Shown here: piece after piece, positions 39,421-47,071 of the stretch | How the letters are laid out: each line of letters starts with the position of its first letter | How positions within the stretch are numbered: the stretch's first letter is position 1 | NCBI GenBank assembly: GCA_015056975.1 | Contig: SVFG01000001.1 | Span: forward strand, 61,556 to 125,555 | Direction: 5' to 3' | Source of the DNA: Lachnospiraceae bacterium | GTDB taxonomy: Bacteria > Bacillota > Clostridia > Lachnospirales > Lachnospiraceae | Length of the DNA stretch: 64,000 bases | Position numbers and translations under genes: made by a program | The notes under the pieces: model-generated | Database searches by the model: none | The model's input: only the letters and a program-made list of their open reading frames with translations | What the model was told of the DNA's origin: nothing

Positions 39421-39696
39421 ATGGCAGAGTTAAAGGCTAGAATAGAGGACATAGATGGGTTGGTAAAGGCTATTAAAACAAACAGTGATGCTATTGATAT
39501 ATCGGTCTCCTCTGTGAAAGAGCCTTCAAAAAGTAAAGGGATAGTAGTGACTGAATATATCAAAAGAATAAGAGAAATTTCCCAGCTTTTAGATAAATAC
39601 AAGCAATTGCTGGATAGAGATGTATTAGATATAAAAGATTCAAAAGATAAAATTCAGGAAATGGATAAAGAAATGGAAAAGCTTTCAAAAAACTAA
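39421..39696 (+). CDS. DUF5344/YwqI-like small helical T7SS-associated protein
   Basis: 91 aa helical protein, order YwqH-YwqI-LXG. Confidence 0.65.
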   Translation: MAELKARIEDIDGLVKAIKTNSDAIDISVSSVKEPSKSKGIVVTEYIKRIREISQLLDKYKQLLDRDVLDIKDSKDKIQEMDKEMEKLSKN

Positions 39697-39731
39697 TGAT
39701 GTTTTAGTACTATACAAAAGGAGGGTAAAAT

Positions 39732-42137
39732 TTGGCTTATACAAAAGTTTATTATGATGATATTTGGGAAATAACATCAAATGGTTGCCAAAAATGTGAT
39801 AAGTGGTTACAAAGTATTCAGGACTTGTCGGAAAGTTTTTCTGATTTTGTTCAAACAGAAAGTTTTAAAGGACATGCGGCAACAAATATGAAAAGTTACC
39901 TTGAACAGGTACATGGCATACTCATATCAATTATTGGTACCGTAGTACAGTCATATTATTATCTTGCTACGGACTATTATGGTGGATATACACGTATTGT
40001 GGATACAGGTGATAGTGACAAATATGGTTTGAGATATACGACAATTGTCAATGATGAAGTTAGCGAGATGGGATTAATACAAAGTAGATTAAGTGCAATA
40101 CTAAGAACTGCCGAACAGGTTGTAACTGATGCTAACAGCGTGAAAAGTAGTATTTCAGATTTGGTTTCGATTGCATCGTATCCCAGGACATATAATCTAT
40201 ATGAGCAAATTAACGCTGCAAAATCTAAAGCACAGACTGTTCATGATAATGTTATTGCATATGAAGCCTCAAGAGAAAACGATTTCATTGAAATAGACAG
40301 ACTTATCTCACAGGCTTTGTCTATTATTAATGCTCAGCTAGGAATGACTAGAACGAGAATATCGGTTGTAGAATATCAACAAGGAACAATCGGAACGATA
40401 TGCGATATAAATCAAATACTTGTTGATTTGGAAGCATCTTCAGAAAAAGTTACGGCAATTATCGAAAAGGGATATTTTGAAGAAGACGTTAATCTTGTTC
40501 TTAACCGTGATGCGCTTATCCAAGAAGAGGAACGAGCATCCCGTGAATGGGCTCAATGGGTGGCAGTTGGTTTTGCGGTGGTAGGTGCGATAGCATTGAC
40601 AGTGGTTACCGCAGGTACTGCAGGACCGGGTGCTTGTGTTATGGTGGGGGCTGTGTCAGGAGCTATTACAGCTGGGACAAGTGCATTGGCTGATAACTAT
40701 GTTGATAAAGGTTATGTGTTTAAAGATTTGGATTGGAAGGAATTGGGTAAGGATGTTTTAGTTGGAGCGGTAGGCGGTGCTGTTAGTGGATATCTCGGAG
40801 CAATTTCTCAAGGCTCAGCAATTAAACAGCCCATTCAGAAAGGCCTAACAGCTCTTTCAAATACAGTGTTAAGAGAAGGTGCTAAGGGTGCGACAGCTGT
40901 GACATGGGAAGCAGTGGAAACAACTATAGAAGTTGGAATGGCGATTATTGAAGAAAAACCCGGGGGCAAAATCCAATCTGTTTTAAGAGAAGGCGCAGGC
41001 GAAATGGGGGCTGAGTTTAAAGATACTCTCAAGACAGTGACTACAGAAGGCGCAAAAGATTTTGTGAGTGCTACCATTGCCGGAAATTTTGATATTGATA
41101 CTTCTGATAAAAGTGTATTGAGAAAAGTAGGTGAAAAAACGCTAGAAGGTATTGGCGGTGGTGTGACCAAAGGTACAGTAAGCGCTATTTGGGGCGTTGG
41201 CGAGGCCTTGGTTGATAACGATAGTTCAACAACTGTCCAATCCGCACTTCAAGCAGGCTTCAAAGAAGGCGTTAAAGAGGTGGCAAAATCCACGGCAAGT
41301 ACAGTGGTTTCAGAAGGTATCTTTTCCGGCGTAGATGATATTGATAATAAGACCGGAAAAATAGTAGCAGAAACAGTAAAGGATACGGCTGAGAAAACCG
41401 TTGAAAACGTTGCTGAGGGTGTTGCAGGAAGAACAATGGATTATATTTACGGCGATGAAAAAGATGCTGGTAAAATATTCGGAGACATATGGGAAAAGGA
41501 TTTGGAAAGCGGAAGAGTAATTGCACAAGCAGCAGGCGAAGCAGTAGGGGAACATATTGTTGATGAAGTCCATAAAGATGATAAGCATTATAATGATTTA
41601 AAGAAAATTGATAAAGACGGTGATGGAAAAATAGAAGTTGTTCAGTTTGATGAGTATGCCGTTACCAAGCAAGATTATGATGCAGCCGTTGAAAATGCAG
41701 GAAAAGGTGCGTATAAAGACAAGACGGTACAAGACATACTTGGATTACCAAAGGATACAGATATTAGTGCAGGTAAAGAACGAACTGTTTCAATTGACAT
41801 GACCGAAGAATATTCCTCAAGCAGAAAAACAACAGATACGGTTACTGTTGATGGCAAGTACACATTTAGTAAAAGCTATTACGAATCTTCCTTAAATGTT
41901 GCCGGCACAGATGAATATGGCGGTAAAACTGCTCAAGAAATTCTTGGAATACCTGATGACGTGGACTTATCAGAAGACAATGTAACTTATAAACGTGTCG
42001 ATAATGATAAAATCGGTCGAGGTAAAGAAATAGAGCTTCACAGTGATTACGGCACAAACGTAACCAAAATTCACATTTCAAGTATGAAGCGTGAGACGAG
42101 GTTGGAAAGAGAAGCAGAAAAACAAAATAATCAATAA
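39732..42137 (+). CDS. LXG-domain T7SS substrate with unusual C-terminal region
   Basis: LXG-like N-terminus (FKGHAATNMKSYLEQVHGILI), glycine-rich pre-hydrophobic region, C-terminal duplicated module; TTG start with ggaggg RBS. Confidence 0.75.
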   Translation: MAYTKVYYDDIWEITSNGCQKCDKWLQSIQDLSESFSDFVQTESFKGHAATNMKSYLEQVHGILISIIGTVVQSYYYLATDYYGGYTRIVDTGDSDKYGLRYTTIVNDEVSEMGLIQSRLSAILRTAEQVVTDANSVKSSISDLVSIASYPRTYNLYEQINAAKSKAQTVHDNVIAYEASRENDFIEIDRLISQALSIINAQLGMTRTRISVVEYQQGTIGTICDINQILVDLEASSEKVTAIIEKGYFEEDVNLVLNRDALIQEEERASREWAQWVAVGFAVVGAIALTVVTAGTAGPGACVMVGAVSGAITAGTSALADNYVDKGYVFKDLDWKELGKDVLVGAVGGAVSGYLGAISQGSAIKQPIQKGLTALSNTVLREGAKGATAVTWEAVETTIEVGMAIIEEKPGGKIQSVLREGAGEMGAEFKDTLKTVTTEGAKDFVSATIAGNFDIDTSDKSVLRKVGEKTLEGIGGGVTKGTVSAIWGVGEALVDNDSSTTVQSALQAGFKEGVKEVAKSTASTVVSEGIFSGVDDIDNKTGKIVAETVKDTAEKTVENVAEGVAGRTMDYIYGDEKDAGKIFGDIWEKDLESGRVIAQAAGEAVGEHIVDEVHKDDKHYNDLKKIDKDGDGKIEVVQFDEYAVTKQDYDAAVENAGKGAYKDKTVQDILGLPKDTDISAGKERTVSIDMTEEYSSSRKTTDTVTVDGKYTFSKSYYESSLNVAGTDEYGGKTAQEILGIPDDVDLSEDNVTYKRVDNDKIGRGKEIELHSDYGTNVTKIHISSMKRETRLEREAEKQNNQ

Positions 42138-42154
42138 TAAAAGGAGAAAGCATT

Positions 42155-42472
42155 ATGGAAAACAAGAAAATTTTACCGTTAGGAAGTGTTGTTTATCTTA
42201 GAGAAGGAAATAAGAAGTTACTAATTATCGCAAGAGGTCTTGTTGCAAAAAACGGGGACGGACATGTTTATTTTGATTACGGCGGTGTTCCCTATCCGGA
42301 AGGTCTTGTAGATGATAAGATGGCGTATTTCCAGCATGATGCAATTACTAAGGTTGTATTTGAGGGTTATACTGATTTGGATGATGAAGCAACGATAGAG
42401 AAAATCAACTTGTTTGTTGAAAATCATCCTGAAATTCCCAGAGGAGATGTTAAGCAACTTTTGAATAAATAA
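42155..42472 (+). CDS. DUF4176 family protein (T7SS-associated)
   Basis: ILPLGSVVYLREGNKKLLIIARGLV...YFDYGGVPYPEGL...QHDAITKVVFEGY. Confidence 0.8.
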   Translation: MENKKILPLGSVVYLREGNKKLLIIARGLVAKNGDGHVYFDYGGVPYPEGLVDDKMAYFQHDAITKVVFEGYTDLDDEATIEKINLFVENHPEIPRGDVKQLLNK

Positions 42473-42532
42473 TTAGTTTGCTAATTGGGAATCCAATATT
42501 GCAATATTTCATGTGGTGAGGAGGTGAAATAA

Positions 42533-42829
42533 ATGGCTGCTAATCAAATCAGAATGACTCCTGAATCTTTGCGTGGTAGAGCAGGCGATTATGCTAATCA
42601 GGCTGAAAATATTCAGCAGATTATCAACAATCTTGATCGTTTGCTTCAACAACTTCAGCAAGAATGGGAAGGCGATGCTAGTAGAGCATATGCAGAAAAA
42701 TTTACTCAACTTAGACCTGGGTTTGTTAATGCCAAGAATCTTGTTGATGATATTTCTACAGCACTCAAAAAAGCCGCTCAGATTGTTGAAGATACTGATA
42801 AAAACATTGCAGGGCAGTTCAGAAGTTAA
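42533..42829 (+). CDS. WXG100 family protein (EsxA-like)
   Basis: 98 aa; central W-E-G (QEWEGDASRAYAEKF), helical hairpin. Confidence 0.9.
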   Translation: MAANQIRMTPESLRGRAGDYANQAENIQQIINNLDRLLQQLQQEWEGDASRAYAEKFTQLRPGFVNAKNLVDDISTALKKAAQIVEDTDKNIAGQFRS

Positions 42830-42837
42830 GCGAATAT

Positions 42838-42869
42838 GCCGGTAATCGACAATTATGTCGATTGCCGGC
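42838..42869 (+). terminator. Hairpin terminator after the WXG100 gene
   Basis: gccggtaatcgac-aattat-gtcgattgccggc followed by ttt. Confidence 0.75.
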
Positions 42870-42948
42870 TTTCGCAAATCAAAATACATAATAAAATATT
42901 GATTTATATATTTTCTTGTATCTAAATTGTAAATAAAGGAGCATAAAA

Positions 42949-43785
42949 ATGAATAAACAATGCAAATCATGCGGTACTAATGTACCGGTTGATGTTAATT
43001 ACTGTCAGGTGTGCGGAGGTTCAGAGTTTTATGTCAATAATTCGGCATACAATCAGTACAATCAACAAACTTCTGTTAATCAGACATGGCAGCCTTCGGT
43101 TGCACAAAAACAAACGAAGAAGAATACATGGATTATTGTTGTTATAGTAGTAGCAATTTTAATCGTACTTGCAACAATGGGGTTTATATTTGAGAAAGTA
43201 TTTCAGCGGCTTGGGTATGGTGATAATTCCAGTGATAGAGATGAATATACCCTTGATATGAGTGAAGATATAAATGACAGTTCTGAAGAGATACCGGACA
43301 AACTGTATTATTCAAAAGGCACATTTGATGGAGAGATTTATGTAAATAAATGGGCAGATATACAATTAGCATTACCTGAAGGATTCTTTAATGCTGATTT
43401 GGCTACATATAATTCCGCAGAAAATTCAACTACGGAATGTGGAGCTTACTTTATTGCCAATGATACCATGAGTTTAATTTCTATCATATACGAAAAGTTG
43501 CCAACATTCCCAATTTATGAAGAAAAAGAGTATCTTGATGCGGTGATGAAACAACTGAATTCTGTTACTGGAATTACATATAAAACTCCGGAGGAATATT
43601 CTACTACAATCATTGGTGGATATAGATACGCAAAAGCTGAATGTGAATTCAATAACGGAAATGGAGATTTTTCTAATACTATTTATGCCAGAAAACTTGA
43701 TGACTATATGATTTGTATCTCTGTAATGGGTATAAATTCAAAATCTAACGATGCGTTGGTGAGTAATATAACAACTGCTAAATAA
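42949..43785 (+). CDS. Zinc-ribbon single-TM protein
   Basis: CKSCGTNVPVDVNYCQVCGG; TM WIIVVIVVAILIVLATMGFIF. Confidence 0.75.
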   Translation: MNKQCKSCGTNVPVDVNYCQVCGGSEFYVNNSAYNQYNQQTSVNQTWQPSVAQKQTKKNTWIIVVIVVAILIVLATMGFIFEKVFQRLGYGDNSSDRDEYTLDMSEDINDSSEEIPDKLYYSKGTFDGEIYVNKWADIQLALPEGFFNADLATYNSAENSTTECGAYFIANDTMSLISIIYEKLPTFPIYEEKEYLDAVMKQLNSVTGITYKTPEEYSTTIIGGYRYAKAECEFNNGNGDFSNTIYARKLDDYMICISVMGINSKSNDALVSNITTAK

Positions 43786-43921
43786 GATATCGGTGGAGTT
43801 GCAATTAATTTGAGTAAAAGTCAAAAAGAGCCAGGGCTGAAAATGTTCAATTATGTAATGTTGTAGGAACTGGCTCAACGTTATTTTTATTGGCGGAAAT
43901 GCTTGTCAGGATGGTGATAAT

Positions 43922-46837
43922 ATGAAATCAGAATTAATAGCTTGTTTCCAAGATACATTACAAATTTCAGAGGAAATATTAAGAGAAAAAACAATATCTT
44001 CCATAAGGTCAAACAGGGTTTATAAAGAGAACTTTGTGTCAAAAGTTGTTCATAAAGATGAGGCAGGAATTGTTAGTGTATGCGAGGAGACGACATTATT
44101 TGCTGCAAGGAGTCGCTGTCAATGTGGCAAGGTCGCAGTATTGAATTTTGCAAATCCTGAAATCCCTGGTGGAGGTGTTTGCAATGGTGCAATAGCACAG
44201 GAGGAAAGTCTTTGCAGAAGTAGCAATCTCTATTCCTACATAAATAGTCAAAAGGTTTTTGATGAATATTATGGTTATCACAGAAGCTTAAAGAATCCTT
44301 TCTATTCAGACAGATTGATATATACAAAAGATATTACAGTATTTAAGAATGAGGACACGGTGCCGCAATTTTTGCCTGAGGCTCTGTGGTTCAATGCTGA
44401 TGTAATAACTTGCGCGGCTCCTTATCTTGCAAAAAGGAAGTATACAAATACGAAGGCTCTAAAAATCCTATTGAAAGGAAGGATTAAGAATATTTTTGAG
44501 GCGGCGATTGATAATGCGGTAGATGTTTTGATACTTGGTGCCTTTGGATGTGGTGCTTTCAAAAATCCGCCGGAATTAGTTGCGGCTGCTTTTCGTGATG
44601 TAATTATTGAAAATGGGTATAATAAATGCTTTAAGGAAATTGTATTTGCGATAAAGAGCACAAATGAAAATGATTCTTTTGAACCATGTCCCAATATATT
44701 GGCTTTTGAGAATACTTTTTTGTGGGATGACGAGCTGGATACCCGTGTTACGACACGTGAGATGGGGAAATTAAGATGGACAGATAATTATCCGATTGTA
44801 CAGGCACTTGGAACTGTAGAATTGCCGTCCGGAAGGGTACTAAAAGGTGGAAAAGAATTTGAACCATATTATACTTGGAGAGACCGGAATAAATATAGTG
44901 GTAAACAGTTTTCCTTTTTGGGAGATTCTATAAGTACTCTTAATGGCTATAATCCACGCGGATATAACGTTTTTTATTATGGAGATAAGTGTAAAGAAGC
45001 AAATGTTGAAGAGTATGCGGATACATGGTGGGGAAAGGTTATAGAGTTCTTTGGTGCGGAATTATTGGTAAATAATTCATGGTCGGGAAGCAGAGTGACA
45101 AAGCTTCCGAATCAAAATGAAGTATTCCCGTCAGGATGCAGTGATGAGAGAACCTCTTCCTTACATATTAATTCCGTTAATCCGGATGTAATCATTGTTT
45201 ATCTGGGAACGAATGATTGGGCTTTTGGAGTGAAGACTGGAGAAGATACATGCGTTCTTGAAAGTGAAGAAGAAGTATTTTCAGATGCTTACAGAATAAT
45301 GCTCCGAAAAATTAAGAAAAATTATCCGGAAAGTGAAGTGTGGTGCTGTACTCTGAGTGCGACTTTTATTTCGAGCAAACCGAAGTTTCATTTTCCTCAT
45401 AAATATGCAGGGAAGCATATGGAAGAGTATAACGAGATTATTCGCAGAACGGCAAGAGAGGAAGAATGTAAACTTATTGATTTATATGGCATGAATAAGC
45501 CATATGATTCAATTGACGGTTCGCATCCTAATAAGGAGGGAATGCAGACTATAGCAACATCGGTTTGCTATGCAATGTCAGATGCAAGAGGAAAGAATTT
45601 TTTGTCTTTGGATGAAAAAGACACAGTTAGTAAACAGAACGATGAAGAATATGTTTTTATTGACCCTAATATAACAACAATTCTTTATGATGAAACAATT
45701 TGCTTGACGGATGAACGTACGGGAGAAGAAATAAAGATAAAAGAGAGGTATATTCATTTTGGGCGAGATAAAAAGTGCTTAATTAAGGTTGACGGACTTT
45801 ATATTGCAAGGCTACATGCATCATTTTCATATGAAAAGAATAATTGGTTTATAAGAGATAATTATTCTACTAATGGAACTCGTGTAAATGGAGTAAGGCT
45901 TGAGCCGAACAAGAAATATCAGTTATTGCCTGATGATGTAATTGAGTTTGCCGAAGAATATAAATATGTTTTTTATAAAACGAAAATAAAAAGTGAAGAG
46001 ACAATAGGTTTGAAAGAACAAATTAAAGAGGTAGGGGAAGAATGCCTGATTGGTAAAGTGATAGGAGGCAAATATCGGCTACAGAAAATAATCGGAATCG
46101 GGGGCATGACAAAGATTTATCTTGGAACGGATTTTTCCGGTAGAAAGTTTGCAATTAAGAGCATTAGTAAAAATATGAGTGCTTATAGAACGGTGGTTGA
46201 TGCATTGGTTGGCGGAGGGAGCCTGATAAATCGTTTAGAACATTTATATATCAGAAAAATATTTGAACAGATAGAGGATGAAACGCATTTTTATCTAGTA
46301 ATGGAGTATGTTGAAGGTAGTAGTTTGGAAGCATTGCTCTCAATATCAAGAGGAGTATTGCCGGTTGAAAAAGTAATCAGATATGCAGTACAAATTGCAG
46401 AAGCATTACAATATCTTCATTCACTTAATCCTCCGATTATTAACCGGGACATCAAACCAAGAAACATTATGGTGGATAGCGATGATAATATAAAACTAAT
46501 TGATTTTGACATTGCTATGGAGTACAATCCGCTTCAAAATGATATTAACATAGTAGGAACAAAAGGGTATGCTGCACCGGAGCAGTATGCAGGTAAAACA
46601 ACACCTCAATCAGATATCTTTGCTTTGGGGATGGTAATGTATCAAATGTTGACCGGTGTAAATCCGGCAGAACAACCATGTGATACCCATGCAATAAGGC
46701 AGTACAATTCAAGGTATACAGGGGAATTGGAAGAGATTGTGGAGAAATGCACTCGTACCAATCCGGATGACAGATTTAGTAGCTGTTCTGAATTAATAGA
46801 TGTTTTGAAAAAATGGGCGACAGGAGGAACAGTATAA
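43922..46837 (+). CDS. Four-domain fusion: microbial PARG (TIGR02452/PARG_cat-like) + SGNH/GDSL hydrolase + FHA + Ser/Thr protein kinase
   Basis: PARG signature GGGVCNGAIAQEE (aa 83-95); SGNH motifs GDSIS, GTND, DGSH (aa 334-535); FHA IHFGRDKKCLIKVDGLYIARLHASF...STNGTRVNG (aa 611-657); kinase IGIGGMTKIYLGTDFSGRKFAIKSI...NRDIKPRN...DFD...APEQ (aa 711-968). Confidence 0.9.
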   Translation: MKSELIACFQDTLQISEEILREKTISSIRSNRVYKENFVSKVVHKDEAGIVSVCEETTLFAARSRCQCGKVAVLNFANPEIPGGGVCNGAIAQEESLCRSSNLYSYINSQKVFDEYYGYHRSLKNPFYSDRLIYTKDITVFKNEDTVPQFLPEALWFNADVITCAAPYLAKRKYTNTKALKILLKGRIKNIFEAAIDNAVDVLILGAFGCGAFKNPPELVAAAFRDVIIENGYNKCFKEIVFAIKSTNENDSFEPCPNILAFENTFLWDDELDTRVTTREMGKLRWTDNYPIVQALGTVELPSGRVLKGGKEFEPYYTWRDRNKYSGKQFSFLGDSISTLNGYNPRGYNVFYYGDKCKEANVEEYADTWWGKVIEFFGAELLVNNSWSGSRVTKLPNQNEVFPSGCSDERTSSLHINSVNPDVIIVYLGTNDWAFGVKTGEDTCVLESEEEVFSDAYRIMLRKIKKNYPESEVWCCTLSATFISSKPKFHFPHKYAGKHMEEYNEIIRRTAREEECKLIDLYGMNKPYDSIDGSHPNKEGMQTIATSVCYAMSDARGKNFLSLDEKDTVSKQNDEEYVFIDPNITTILYDETICLTDERTGEEIKIKERYIHFGRDKKCLIKVDGLYIARLHASFSYEKNNWFIRDNYSTNGTRVNGVRLEPNKKYQLLPDDVIEFAEEYKYVFYKTKIKSEETIGLKEQIKEVGEECLIGKVIGGKYRLQKIIGIGGMTKIYLGTDFSGRKFAIKSISKNMSAYRTVVDALVGGGSLINRLEHLYIRKIFEQIEDETHFYLVMEYVEGSSLEALLSISRGVLPVEKVIRYAVQIAEALQYLHSLNPPIINRDIKPRNIMVDSDDNIKLIDFDIAMEYNPLQNDINIVGTKGYAAPEQYAGKTTPQSDIFALGMVMYQMLTGVNPAEQPCDTHAIRQYNSRYTGELEEIVEKCTRTNPDDRFSSCSELIDVLKKWATGGTV

Positions 46838-46908
46838 GATAAAAAGTCGGTTAATATGTAATCCGTATAATCCATTTAAACCATTGAGTGCAAAGTATGG
46901 CATATAAT

Positions 46909-46949
46909 AAAATCCGCAGAATAGGAAGAAATTCCCGGCTGCGGATTTT
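46909..46949. terminator. Intrinsic terminator
   Basis: aaaatccgcag...ctgcggatttt. Confidence 0.75.
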
Positions 46950-47071
46950 GTTGTTAGATTTGCTAAATTATTTAAAATAATAGTGTAAGTTTTTAGAACA
47001 TTTGATATAATGTAAAAGAATAGAAAGACATGACGATTATTCAGATAGAACGGCAGAAAAGGAGAGCACAA

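Noticed and set aside
41616-41660. EF-hand calcium site in the LXG protein
   Set aside because: DKDGDGKIEVVQ has Gln rather than Glu at position 12 and no clear partner EF-hand; kept only as EF-hand-like.
42573-42845. 90-aa plus-strand ORF overlapping the WXG100 gene
   Set aside because: Out of frame with the clear WXG100 protein and without its own RBS.
43828-43876. gagccag...ctggctc as a terminator or riboswitch before the fusion gene
   Set aside because: Only a 7-bp stem with a 35-nt AT-rich loop; too weak to call.
20149-46837. Considered as a prophage
   Set aside because: No integrase, terminase, capsid or tail genes; the FtsK-like ATPase is EssC with FHA domains and T7SS neighbours.
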